From Nepenthes gracilis (Eukaryota; Streptophyta; Magnoliopsida; Caryophyllales; Nepenthaceae): DNA of 64,000 nucleotides. Positions within the stretch are counted from its first letter, which is position 1, and each line of letters opens with the position of its first letter. Below are positions 23,954 through 36,559 of this stretch, one piece after another. A program made the position numbers and the translations under genes. The notes beneath the pieces were generated by a model, which worked only from the letters and a program-made list of their open reading frames with translations, had not been told where the DNA came from and searched no databases. The DNA is taken from contig BSYO01000006.1 of the NCBI GenBank assembly GCA_033239525.1, forward strand, positions 1,550,001 to 1,614,000, written 5' to 3'.

Positions 23954-24238
23954 ATGACAGGGATGACAGGCGAGGAGATAGCGGGACCAGCTGGTCCAAA
24001 GCTCTTTCGTCTGCTCTCTTTCGTAGGTGCTGGAGGTAATTATCCCGCTGCTTTCAACATGCTGTCAATTCTGTCAGGTTTTGCTCTTTTTTCACTTTCA
24101 CAATCTTTTGGTGATGCTGTGCTAGTCATATGCGCTGCTGCAATCAACAAGTGGCGAGACTTGGAACGCAACTCGGTTCAACAGAAGCATAAGTTACCTG
24201 ATACGCAGTCGAGTGCAGCTTACAAAGCTCTGAAATGA
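23954..24238 (+). CDS. Small single-span membrane protein, two coding exons
   Basis: Coding exons 23954-24035 and 24126-24238 give 64 residues. A short N-terminus (with GPAGPK) precedes one hydrophobic span (about residues 17-37, KLFRLLSFVGAGVICAAAINK), then a charged tail starting W-R-D-L-E-R. The intron at 24036-24125 has GT and AG, is exactly 90 nt and contains no in-frame stop, so an unspliced message would give 94 residues with a second hydrophobic stretch. I favour splicing because it rebuilds a continuous membrane span followed by INKWRDLER, a pattern I associate with small conserved plant proteins. Function and organelle are unknown; the layout would suit a small inner-membrane subunit, but that is a guess. 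A GA-rich run just before the ATG is usual for plant 5' UTRs. Confidence 0.7.
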   Translation: MTGMTGEEIAGPAGPKLFRLLSFVGAGGNYPAAFNMLSILSGFALFSLSQSFGDAVLVICAAAINKWRDLERNSVQQKHKLPDTQSSAAYKALK

Positions 24239-25590
24239 TCTCTTTCCTTTAGGTTTTGAAGCCCTGCTCCATTGCGTTTTCCTTCCTCAGATTGTTTGTG
24301 TAATATCTCCTTTATCTTGGGGTTGATTTTTCTGGTTCCTTCTTATGTTCATAATTTGGTGCTGTCGGAAAATTTCCCTTTTCCAAGGTAAATATTTCGG
24401 TATTGCATTTTGTGATTTTCTTTTTTAATGTGGAATTGTAATCACTAGAATTGAGTGCCTAAAATGCAGAATGAAAAAGCGAATGGTACTGTTTTTTTCC
24501 CTTTGGTGCCTTTGTTTAGGATTCCAACCTGATTGTAGCTTCTTTTTGCTTTTACTACTAATTTATATATTTTATCATTCAAGCTTGACTTATTCTGTGT
24601 TGGATTATCTATGCTTTATCATATTAGCCCAATTAGATTATGTATTGAATGATATATTTGGTGTACCTGAATTGCCCTATTCATAGGATTTGTCTACCTG
24701 CAGGTTTGGGAGAATTGGTCAAAAGTGAGACAGTTTGATTGAAACACAATTCAACTTTTGGAATCGTTGCACAGACAGATATAATTGTGTCCCTGGGGTG
24801 GGTCTTTTTGTCAAAACCTACGTTGATCACATAAGAACGTTCTCATTATCAAACAACATTCTACCAAAAGGAATAAAGGCTGTATTTGCGCTGACATATG
24901 TATTTTGTGACATTTTGTCTTGATCATGAATCTTTTTGCAACAATGTGATGTGCCATTTGGCCCATGCCCAATGTTTATACTCTGTGCCCTACATGAGTC
25001 TCTTTCCTGTAAAAGGCATTCAGCGAAATTTGAAAGTGGATTAAGCTGACTAATTTATTTGTTCTTTATCGGATCTATTGTTGGACAAATCTCAGGAGCC
25101 CTATAAGAATCTTAGAGCTTGATCAGGATTTTGTGACTTACGAGGTTGTGCCTCATCATCATTGTGATGGTTTCTGAGGGTCATTGTAATACTGAAAAAG
25201 GTCTCTGCTATGATGCTTCTGGAAATGAAGGATTTTATTAATTGTTTGGGTTTATCCAGTCATGGGCAGGAGGATGAGAATGGGATGTACAAGCTGTTTG
25301 ATCCCAAGGAATTAAAAAGTGATAGGAAAGAGAAAACCGAAGCTTCAAACAATGTTTATGGCAAGACTTGAAGGAAGCGCTAATTTCTAGAGGTTTGGTA
25401 TTATTTATTGTGGCTGTAGGTTTTAGGGTTTTTTAATCTTTTATTTTTAAGGTGGTGGCCTAATGTATGAGATTTTCCGTGTTGCGGGTAATGGAGTGGG
25501 TTAGATATACTCAGCTTTCCTTGTGTTGCAAAGAAGCTACGTTAATGTTCTTTTAATGAGGATAAATTGTGAACATTAGAGATTCTTTGG
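24239..25590 (+). other. 3' flank of the small gene, no further gene seen
   Basis: Probably begins with the 3' UTR. T-rich with short open frames lacking recognisable domains. I see no polyadenylation signal clear enough to set the transcript end. Confidence 0.4.
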
Positions 25591-25599
25591 TTTGATTGA

Positions 25600-25745
25600 G
25601 AATAAATTTTGGTACAATGGTAAGATATTCTATCACGACTTTGAAGTTATGGGTTCAAGTCACGAACACAAACCAACCTTTTCCATGCTGTACAGATCAA
25701 AAGGCTCGGGCATCACCAGGCAACCTTTTGGCCCTTTTGGTTAGG
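25600..25745 (+). repeat. Degenerate tRNA-derived SINE-like sequence
   Basis: ACAATGGTAAGA resembles an A-box region, and GGTTCAAGTC about 40 bases later is a good B-box, as in plant tRNA-derived SINEs. The remainder (to about 25740) does not fold as a tRNA and runs into T-rich sequence. It is too degenerate to be a tRNA gene. Confidence 0.4.
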
Positions 25746-26282
25746 TTTTTATTTTCTTTTCATTGTGTGTGCGTTGCATTCCATGGGTGTTTGGTTGGGA
25801 TGAAATTTTGTTTAAATTGATTTGAAAAGAAAAACGATTTATCATGTTGAAGTGGAGGCTTCTATTTAGGGTACAACAATGTATAATTGTAATAATTGAT
25901 ATATTGCTTTAGTACTATTAAAATCATAACTGTTGTAACAACCAACAACCTCGAGTTAGAATGGATTACGGTATTTAATGGAAAATTTAACTTTGTCAAA
26001 TTTGAATTATAATCCATTAATTGTTTAATTGTGGCATTAAATAAATGACAAAAAAAAGTTATGCATAAATTAATATTAAAGTAAAAGAATAGAGAACATC
26101 ATATTTATATAGGTTCGGCAGTGCGTTATCTTCTCGAGGTTCATTTGAGAGCTCCAAGAGTAATGTTTTGGGGTCACCCTTTGGGACACCTTTGGATAAT
26201 GTAGTATCATATCTATATATCCAAACTAGTGGACTCATATAAGAATAGATGAGTGGATGAGACACCATTGTTAGAATGGATG

Positions 26283-26732
26283 TGATGTAGGGAAGGAGAA
26301 GAGTAGGAGAAGGGAAAGATAAATCGGGGAGGAGGAGAAACCAGGGGAGAGAGAGAATTAAAGACCAAGAGAGAGAAGTATCAAATTTTACTCAATTCAT
26401 CAATATTATTTCATATAATAGAAGTGGGGTTCTTATATAGAAAACCCTATACCTAGGATAATTGAAAATTAAATCACAATCAAATAACTCCTAATTGGGA
26501 AATAAAATCAATTGGAAAATAAAAATCAAATCACAATCAAATAATTCCTAATTCAAAATAAAAATCAAATCACAATCAAATAATTTCTAATTCAAAATAA
26601 AAATCAAATCCTTGCTAAAATAAAATCAAATCTATGCTAATTAATAATCAAATCTACTATGAAAATAAAATCAAAACTAATTTGGAAGTAAAATCAAATT
26701 AAATCAAATCTACATCCCTGATGTCCGCATCA
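26283..26732 (+). mobile_element. Solo LTR, 450 bp, target duplication GGATG
   Basis: Starts TGATG and ends CATCA (inverted 5-bp ends, TG...CA). It is flanked by the perfect direct repeat GGATG at 26278-26282 and 26733-26737. A TATA-like TTATATAG sits at about 26433-26440. The 3' half is made of imperfect direct repeats built around AATCAAATCACAATCAAATAA. There is no internal region or second LTR. The short length suggests a copia-type or non-autonomous parent, but no protein is present to decide. Confidence 0.85.
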
Positions 26733-26737
26733 GGATG

Positions 26738-28550
26738 TTTAATGCGTGTCTAAAAGGTGGCCGTGAGACATTACTCATATTATTATTTGATGAAGGTTGA
26801 ATGGTAGATGCAAAACTTCCTCTTATATAAATTGCTAACTCCAACCTTGGAGCTTTCTATTGTCACAATTGTATTAGAATGACACTTTTGCTTCTATTGT
26901 AATTTTTTTTTTTCACTTATAAGAATGAAATTACAATGAATGTTTCTCCCAAAATATAGGCAAGTGGAAGTACAATACTTGGAGACTTTGAAACTCTTTT
27001 TACAATCAAACAATTTAGTCGCAACACCCTGTTGTTCTGCGTTTTTTTTGGGGGGGGGGGGAATCGTGCATTATATAAAATTTGCTAAGATTGGGTCAGG
27101 AGTTAAGTAAAACATTAATATTATGATCCAATCTAAACAATGGTTAGAATATGTTTGTTAATATCAAAACAATGGTTCAATCTTCTGCTATCAATTACTT
27201 TGTAGTGCAAATTTTTTGCCTCTGCTGACGACTTATCAATAGCCAATGCTGATTTGCTTGTGCGTAATAGCCAATGATCAAAATTCAGAATATCCTTCAT
27301 AGTAATCCTGTAATCAGTGAGAATTTGCCTGTTACCGTGCATGATAGAGGAATTGTGTCTCTTACTGTCGAATAACATTAGAATTTTTTTCCACTGAAAT
27401 TTATCCAATCGATCCCAAAGTTCAGATTTCTAATATTAAGTCTCTTCCCCTGCTAATAACTGGCAGAGTTCCCTTCCCTGGTCTGTTCAACTACAAGTAA
27501 GAGTTCAATTACTTGGATTGGTTAGGAAACAACGCAAAAGTAACCGCAATTCATCTCTTTAATCCCTTAGTTTACCACTATTATTCGTGTATCAGTAAAA
27601 AAAATAAGAATTTAGCCCTCCCAGTTCCCCTTTCAGGATTTCTTGCTTTTCTTGGGAGACATGGTACAAAATGCTTCATCTTTTACCCATTTGTTAAAAA
27701 ACACCAAATGGTTCCCTTCTAATGCTTCTTTTTATTAGAATGGATGCTGCACTGAAGGAGTCATTAGATAGCCAACTAGGTTGGAAATCAACCACAAAAA
27801 TAGTATATTCTGGAAACCAACTTGCATTCCAAAAAAACCATATTCCTTTTGCTGAAGATTTCATCTGATCCACCATGGTTACAGTTCTTATTGGTAAGTA
27901 AGCAATTTGTGTTAATTTATAAGTCATATTTACTATTGAGCAAACAAAGGCAGAAGAACAAAGGAAATTAATTCGGAGTGGAAACTACAAAAGTCTATAC
28001 CACCAATTGAAGAAGCAAAGACTCTCCGGAGCTGAAGTGTTGATATTTGACATGAATTAGACACTAACAATCTCTCGACATACCCCAACATGTGCCCAAT
28101 TTTTTTTATTTTTTTAAAAAAATTTGACCTGTTTTGATTTGTTTTGGACAATGTTTGGACACATTCAGAGATATTTTGGAGATGTTTTCGTTTGGATTTT
28201 TTTTTTTTTTTTGTATTTTTATCTTTTGCCAATTATACGATCCAAAGTGGTAGAATCAAAATGTAGAAGTTGATTAATATATAAAAATCTTCCATGTTAA
28301 ATTTTACATTAATTGTTAAGTTGTATCATTATTATTGATGCATTAAAGATCTAAGTCAAAGTGGAGGTTTGTTCGGGTGAACAATGTATAATCTGTAATG
28401 ATTCCAATCTCCGTTCGCCTAGTTTTAGGTTCTGCATGCCACAGCATCAAACAAGAGGTTAGATGACGGCGGGATTTGGTCCCATCGAAATATTTTGTAT
28501 AATCAGTGAGAATTTGGCCTTATGAAATGAGATGGTGAATGCAGTGGATG
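26738..28550. other. Intergenic stretch with scattered repeats
   Basis: No recognisable gene. It contains a G12-type run near 27049-27061 and a dispersed repeat at about 28020-28260. Several short open frames lack domains. Confidence 0.45.
28020..28260 (-). repeat. Dispersed GTGTCC/GACAT-type repeat, copy 1
   Basis: On the minus strand it contains ACATGTTGGGGTATGTCG and several TGTCCAAAC-like words. These resemble the end of the insertion in the polyubiquitin intron (TTTGGGGCATGTCGG near 35090) and a short piece at 29570-29620. It looks like a common dispersed plant repeat; the class is unknown. Confidence 0.35.
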
Positions 28551-28555
28551 CATTA

Positions 28556-29337
28556 TGAATGCTGATAAGTGTTTGTGTAGGTGGGAACGCACTTGTGAGG
28601 TAAGTGACTTATGTGATTTCTCGTGAGGAGCATTAACTTTCTCGCTAAGCTCTCAAGAACTAATGGCAATGAGTGAGAGAGGGTTTGAGAGAGTTAGAGA
28701 ACTTATTAAAAGCTTGAGATTACTTGAAGGTTTTTTGCGAGCGTTTGAGTGTGTTTTTGAGAGCGTGCCTTTGAAGGGAACTTTTATGGCCTTTTATAGT
28801 TATGGCCCCGGGTTGCTTTCATTACACAGAAGGGCTGGATGCCCGTGTTCTGCTAAGGATTTGCCTTCCTTGGCGCAAACGTGAGCGCTTTTCTGGCTGT
28901 AACGGTCCAAGAAATTAATCTCATTCTTTATGTATTTTGTAACTATTAGGGTTTCCAGCAAAAAGCCAACAGACTCTGGCGCATTCCCCCCGAGATATGC
29001 ACCGATTCTGAAGGTGATCGTTACCGTGAAGCTTGACTTCTTGAAGATGCGGGAAATTATGGTAGATAACCGTTGTGGTTCTGAGATGGACACGTGGACC
29101 AATTACTGTTTGGGCCACGCACGTCCGGGCCCCAACCAGTCTACTGGCCACCTCTTCGGTCAATAGAAGCGCTGACCGTTCTAGACTTTAATGGGCCGTT
29201 CTGCTTTTGGGTCTTCGCCAGTCCACTTGCTTTTCATCCGGTCAACAGAAGCGTTGACCGTCCAAGTAGAATTGGGCCGTTGTGGATTTGGGCCGTTGCC
29301 TCCTTCTTGGGCTAGCCCATTACTCGCATTCCCATCA
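28556..29337 (+). mobile_element. Possible solo LTR, 782 bp, 4-bp flanking repeat
   Basis: Begins TGAATGC and ends CCCATCA, flanked by ATTA at 28552-28555 and 29338-29341. It is GC-richer than its flanks and has a TATA-like CTTTTATAG near 28791. Only 4 bp of flanking repeat match, in AT-rich sequence, so the boundaries may be chance. The open frame of about 73 codons at 28663-28884 has no recognisable domain. Confidence 0.35.
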
Positions 29338-29341
29338 ATTA

Positions 29342-31059
29342 TTGTTCTGATATAATAGTTTGTTAAAAATATTATAGCATAACTTCATATTAGTTCAATT
29401 GCACACTTTTGAATAAAACTTCTTGGTGAATAAATAAGAAATATACATGTTTATTACTAATTTGGTAAAAAATAGTATTGTTCATTAATTAGAAAAACAG
29501 TAAATTATGGTTTTAGTTTACTTATCCCCAATATATTGTGTCTCCATTTCTAAAAAAAGCTTGTAGGTGTCGTATCGTATTTGTGTTCTGTGTCGGTGTC
29601 CATACTTCTTAGCCACTAATAAAATCTTGTACAAGTTAGTTTCTTGTTCATGAGTGATTGTGTTCTCACCTTTGCTGTTTTCTGAATGCGTTTTATAGTG
29701 ATGTCTGGCTCCTCGTTAGTGTTGCTAAAGATCCATGCATTTTTCACTTGCCACACCTCATAAATGGTACAACAAATGCTGCCCTCGTAAAATTGTTAGT
29801 GACCTTCTTGTTACTCCATCTTTTCTCCTCTTCAAGCAGGCTAATTTATCTGGTATGCCCCGTGTCAGTGTAGATCACTCTCATGTGTGTCTCATGTCCA
29901 TACATACTTCGGTTGGACTGAAGGATAGAGTCTGGATACAGAGTATTTGTAGAAACGGGGGGCTGATGGGCATTGGCCAAGCCAAGTGCTGCTCTATCTG
30001 CTAGCCTTGGCCTTGCCATGGTCAACCTAGACCAAGGCAGATAGAGACCGAGGCAGATGTAGGATGTATGGAGTGCGTTCAGTCTGGGGCGCAGATGATA
30101 GGAAGAAGCGATGTGTAGCTGGAGGAGGAGCCCAGCATTGGTTGAGCTGCAACCATTATGTGGTTTGCTGTAGTGACGGAAGCATGGGAGTTCAATCTTT
30201 CCTTACTAAGGAGGTGTGCTAATTGGGTGAAAGTTTCAAGAAAAAGGGTAGTTGATTTTGTGAGCTGTATTTTCTTCGAAAGGTTGTCAGCCTGCCCCAT
30301 GTTTATTTTGGCATGCACCAGAGTAATGAATATGCATTAGCAAGTGCATTTATTCCCACGGCCCAAATTGCCACACATTTTTTCTGTATATAAGGAGATT
30401 TAGAGCTACTTGTTTTGGGCATCATCCCTGCAATTCTAGTGTCAAATTTAGAAACATAGAGAGGGCATATAAACTTACTCTGCGAGGAAAAGATATATAA
30501 GAACAACTCTGTAAACACTAAGATGAGGGGAACAGAGTTCTGTATTTTGCTTGTTTAAGTTGTATTTCACTATTTAAGAGGAAGCGGCTGTGTTCTTAGA
30601 ATATTTCCTTTCATTTTGAAGGATTTTTCATGAAAAATTATTGATGTTGTTTTTGTAACATTTTTTTTTGTTATAATGTATATAGTGGTTCCTTTTTATG
30701 TACACAAACCTGATGATCATCTTGCAGCATATTGTAACCTATTCAGTCTGTCCTTAACAACCACTTGTACATTAGGCTATGAAGAGTTCCTAGATATACT
30801 GAATTTTCCCCCAAATTAGTCTTGCCCGCTAAGTATATTCCTTTGTCCCTCAACATCTAGTAAACAGAGCAGATTGAGAATTTTCCTCTGGAGTTGCATC
30901 TAAGAACCATTAGCATTTCATACTGGACTCATATTAATTTCATTAATTTCCCAAGAGGACTCGGCCTCATAATGATGAACCCAAAGAAGCTTGCCTCTCA
31001 AATAGATATAAGGAATCCATTGCCCCCAGAGCCATACTTTAATTCAAGGCATGGATGAA
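29342..31059. other. Intergenic stretch, no gene seen
   Basis: Mixed AT-rich sequence with short open frames on both strands and no domain I recognise. A short piece at 29570-29620 (GTGTCGGTGTCC) resembles the dispersed repeat also found at 28.0 and 35.1 kb. Confidence 0.45.
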
Positions 31060-31290
31060 AATCTTGATATTGATATTGGTATTGATTATGGCCATATCGT
31101 TATCGAAAATATTGGACAATACGTGTTAGTAATGAAATTTTTTTTTTAAATCGTAAGTTAACTGAGGAACATTGGCCGATATATTGTCGGTGCAATAATA
31201 CATCGTGATATTGTCATTGTATTAAAAAATATTGATATTGGGAGGGGGATGTTGATACATGTTAGCTGATATTTGAATTTCGTCTAATAT
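31060..31290. repeat. Dispersed GATATTG-rich repeat, copy 1
   Basis: It shares, in order, a TATCG-ATATTGG-ATACGTGTTAGTA block, a T- or A-run, TAAGTTAACTGAG, the ATCGTGATATTGTCA block, and an AATATTGATATTGGG block with 61545-61800 in the tubby gene intron. The two copies lie in the same orientation and are diverged. It is probably a non-autonomous transposable element; no target duplication was found. Confidence 0.6.
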
Positions 31291-31299
31291 TTTTGTCAA

Positions 31300-33330
31300 T
31301 GATCCAAGGCAATGTGTTACGTACTCGTCAATATCCTCTCCGAAGTTCACTCACTGAACGTACGGGGCCCAATAATTCATCATTGGCAGCCGTAGTACCA
31401 CTGTTGAACACAGATGCTCTCGGACCACCCAACCATCTCTTAAATTTAGAGCATATATTCAGTTAGTGTACATGGGTCTGTTAATATATGCTGCTATTAT
31501 ATTTTGTCTGTTATTCTGCCCAGGTGATGGTATATTCCCCGTTTGTTGTTCCCATTTCCCGTTCCCCATTCCAGATTTCCATTTCCCGTTTATATTACTC
31601 TGACACGAGTATAATGAAAGTAGAGAAATATTTTCCCCCTATCCCACTGATTCTCTCTCTCTCTCGTTCTGTTCTCTCACTCTTTGTCTCTCTGCTCCCT
31701 CGCCTGAACTCCTTTCTTCTTTGCCACTTTCGATTTCTCTTCTCTCTGCACTATTCTGCTCTTCACCACCTCGGCATATTACACCTCGGCCGAATCTAAG
31801 AACCATTAGCATCACCGCGGAGAATTTCATTAGTTTCGGGGACTAAGGTCTTATTATAGCACACTCTCTCAGTTTTTTCTCTGCTTTCCTTTGTCAGAGC
31901 TCCCCTCTTGCAGCCCTTTTTCATCACGCCTGCGATTACCACGATACGATCATGGAGTTTGTATCACAATGGCAGCCTCCCTCCCTCAGTGACCAATTCA
32001 TTGTCTCGAGCAATCTGTTTTTGTCTTCAGTTACATCATCTCTGCGCCAAAGCAATCCCTGAACGTCCCACGTAGCTCCTTCGGAACTTTCTGATGTACA
32101 GGCAAAACACTACACCAGTAAGTCTGGAACACTAGTTAAGCTCACTCCACACTAGCTGCAACCTCCATGCATAAAGCCAAGCAGAAATCAGAGGCACACT
32201 AAAGTATTTCATTTTAAATTGACCTTCTTCCTTTTCCTCCTCGCTAGCTCGAGCCATGAACAAGTGGAACTTCTCAAATTAGCTTCCAAACCAGAAACCC
32301 GATAGAAATCTATGAACTGGTTTTGCTTAAATTAGACTGGTACTTAACAAGAAGAAGCTAGGCTAATTTGTGTTTCATTTGCATGAATTATGGAGAGCAT
32401 AATCTATGAGCCCTAGGACAACATAAGCACACTGAAGTTGTGAGAACAAATGTCCATGGACACCCAGAATTGGGTTTTGATAGCACCAAATAAGCTTTCC
32501 CAAACCACCTCGACACTGCTTGAGATAGTGTCGTGCTGATTTGAGGAGGAAAAAGACAAGTCAAGAGAAAAGTGATGTTGAGGGATCGTTTTCTGGTGAC
32601 TTTGCTACCAGTTGCCTTCAAAGTCATTGAGGTGTTGTCAGTGACAATGGTGCTGTCCTGGGCAAGGACTTGTTCTATTTATCAACTCAATACATGAGTT
32701 GATGAAAGCCTAATAAAATGTTATGCTTTTAGTCATAAAGGTAAGAACGTTTACCTCAGGAAATCCTTTTCCGACTCACCGGCACCTCCCGCCCACACAC
32801 CTTCATCCACACCTGTTGCACCCGCTACGTTGTGGACGGCCCCCACCTTTTGATCTTCAGAGGACTCCTTCTCCCTTCTCTCTTCTCGAGACCGAACCAC
32901 TGCATGGGGCGATGCGGATGGGAGGGGCTGTCAAAGTCTAGTGATTTTATAGTTTTCTTAATGATTGTGGGTTATTTAATTTTTTTTAATTTTTGTTTAA
33001 AAACTTGTAATTTGCACAAATTGTCTAATATTATGCCTTAATACTCTATAGATATATTATGTAAACTTTAGGCATCATCAATTAGATGTAATCTAATATG
33101 TTTGCAATTGGTCATGAAAAATATATTCTTTATCAACGAGGAAACTTTTCTGTTTTTCTTTCCAGATGAATTTATTTATCGATTTATTTTTAAAAATAAA
33201 AAATTAATTATTTTAAAATTATACTATTTAAATTACTTATTTTGAAAATTAAAATTAAAAATTTGTGACTGATTCCTTACCTCTATTTCTATACCTGGAT
33301 CTTAGGTAAGCACTGAGCTAATAAAGCACA
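31300..33330. other. Unassigned stretch upstream of the polyubiquitin promoter
   Basis: It includes a CT-rich block (about 31640-31760) and a GC-richer block (about 32760-32940), each with short open frames of low-complexity composition. None encodes a domain I recognise. Either block could be a transcribed 5' leader or a relic. Confidence 0.3.
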
Positions 33331-33339
33331 TCCAGATGA

Positions 33340-33395
33340 CACGTGTACGGTCGATATATTTTCCCAATCACCGACTCACCTCATCCTCCTATAAA
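33340..33395 (+). promoter_or_regulatory. Polyubiquitin core promoter: G-box and TATA box
   Basis: A CACGTG G-box at 33340-33345, inside a longer palindrome ACACGTGT, is followed by TATAAA at 33390-33395. The expected transcript start is about 33420. G-boxes are bound by bZIP and bHLH factors and by abscisic-acid pathway regulators. Confidence 0.6.
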
Positions 33396-33419
33396 TGCCC
33401 TTCGATGTCTCTCCGTGTT

Positions 33420-33513
33420 CCCCAATCAATCTGCCGCTGTCATCGAACGAAGACCCCCTCGTTCCGGTTGATTTCTAGGGTTTCTAAGCTCGCGCTTCTT
33501 TCTCTGTTTCAAG
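33420..33513 (+). other. Polyubiquitin 5' UTR exon
   Basis: A non-coding leader from about 30 bases after the TATA box to the donor GTACGA at 33514. It includes TCTAGGGTTT, a leader word common in plant housekeeping genes. The start is estimated. Confidence 0.6.
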
Positions 33514-35356
33514 GTACGATCCGTCTCTCCTCCCTATCAATTCCTGATGCCGTTCTTCGAAATTTGCTATTATTTCTCTCGAGAATTTTGTTATTTCATG
33601 ATTCAGATTGATCTTAAGATTGCTATTTGATGTTCCTTGCCCAATGTGATGCTAACCGCCCTCTCTTTTTTTGAGAATTATATTGTTTGGAGAATAGTCT
33701 TTGAGTCGTACCGTTCTTTGATGAATTTGAATTATAATTTTATCTGTCAGTTCTGGTTTTCCCCTATCTGGGAGAATTATCTTCGAACTCTACCGTTTCT
33801 TTCATGAAATTGAATACCGTATTCGTCGCTTTAGGGTTCTCAACCCGTGGTCCCGATTTTTAGTCCTTTCTATTCTTTTTCCTTCTCTTTGGACAATCTT
33901 AAATATACAAATAGATTGATGTGATCGCATCCTTGCATTCTTTCATTGTAGGTTTTGTTGTAATTGAGTCTTGGATTCATTGTTCATAGGTTTTCCATTT
34001 GTTATATTGATTCTGATCGTTTTTCCACTTTTTCCTGGCCGTATGAGTTCGTCGCTTTTGTGGGGTGGTTTTATTTCATTGTTATTTTCTCAGTTGATTT
34101 ATTCTTTTTCCCAATGGTCACATAAATCTTATTATCCTTGTCCATGCTGAAGTAATCTTTCCATGCTTGACATCGGTGCAAGATACGGATATGACACGCC
34201 TCCAATATGCTATTTTCTAAAAATAAAAAACATGATCCATTGGAGTCATGTAAACTAAAATTATAGTTTACTAAATTTGTAATAAAAATATGCATTTCCT
34301 AATCAAGCACACAAAAAATCATAAAAAGAAGCGACATGCATTTATATAAGGATAATAAACTCAATTTTCATTACCATCATTAGTAAATACAACACACTCT
34401 AACTCTTGCTCATATAATGAGACGTGTGCAATTTCTAACTCTCCAATATCACCCAATGAGTCGAATACATTTTTACAAATGTCTCACGTCTTACTCTCTC
34501 ATTGTGAATATTGTGGACTCCCTGAAAGTAGGCAAATATTGTTATTATTGAAAACCAAGTCTTCGGCTCATTTCCGTGTTATTTATTCCTTCTCAATGAA
34601 TGGATAGAGGAATAAGTACCTTTATTTTTCTCAAAACTTGATGATGAAAATGGTTGTACAAGTAGTTTTAAAACTAAGAATTGGAGCAAAGGCGTCTTTG
34701 ATCATATGAAACCCGCCAACTTTTCACAGTTATGCTATAGCGACCATATGAGTAAAATTTATGGGGACCAGTGATAGAAATGAAAAGTGAGAAGTAGGGT
34801 TTTTAAGTTTTCAAAATTATATAACTGTCCACATCATTTGAAACTCACAATGGGCCTGAATTTTTAAAAATTTATAAAATTACTCAACGTGTTTAAAAAG
34901 TATTCAAAATGTGTCAAAATGTATTCAAAGCATGTTCGGAATGTGTTGAACTCAAAAGAATAAAAATTTGTTACTTGTCAGAGCATGTTAGATATGTGTT
35001 CCAAAATGTGTGGGAACGTGTTGAACTCAAAAATAAAAAAAAAAAAAAAATCTATCACGTGTCAGGGTGTGTCTGCACGTGTCTCAATGTGTTTGGGGCA
35101 TGTCGGTATCCGACCTAGCCCTATAAAGTGTCCATATGTGTTGGACACAGACATTGTAAGTTCCAGAGAGCTTGTCTGCCTGCTAACCACTTTAGCCAGC
35201 CAATTTCTTGATACATGGGCTACTCAAGTTGTTGATATTGCTCTGTTTGAATGTTGGGATCTCTGTTTGCATCATTATCACTTCTATGCTGTATATTTTT
35301 GTGTAATTATTTTTGATATTTGATGATATAATTGGGTATAATGCTTGTTGTGATAG
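33514..35356 (+). other. Polyubiquitin leader intron, 1843 bp
   Basis: It runs from GTACGA to ...TGATAG directly before the ATG, the position where plant polyubiquitin leader introns usually end. Such introns commonly boost expression. At 1843 bp it is long for the family. Its second half (about 34150-35150) looks like an inserted repeat with words such as GTGTCA, CATGTCGG and GTTGGACACAG related to other copies in the window. Confidence 0.75.
34150..35155. repeat. Repeat insertion inside the polyubiquitin leader intron
   Basis: AT-rich sequence with several ATGTGTTGAACTCAAAA-type direct repeats and an A-run (about 35035-35050), ending in a CATGTCGG...GTTGGACACAG block. The end block resembles the dispersed repeat at 28.0-28.3 kb in inverse orientation. 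Exact boundaries and class are not resolved. Confidence 0.4.
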
Positions 35357-36511
<1,155 letters not shown>

Positions 36512-36559
36512 ACTTTGAAGCAGTCTCTCCTAGGAAACATAATATGGATATAGAATAAA

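Noticed and set aside
25600..25745. Possible tRNA gene
   Set aside because: Only box-like promoter words remain; no cloverleaf or acceptor pairing can be drawn, so a SINE relic is more likely.
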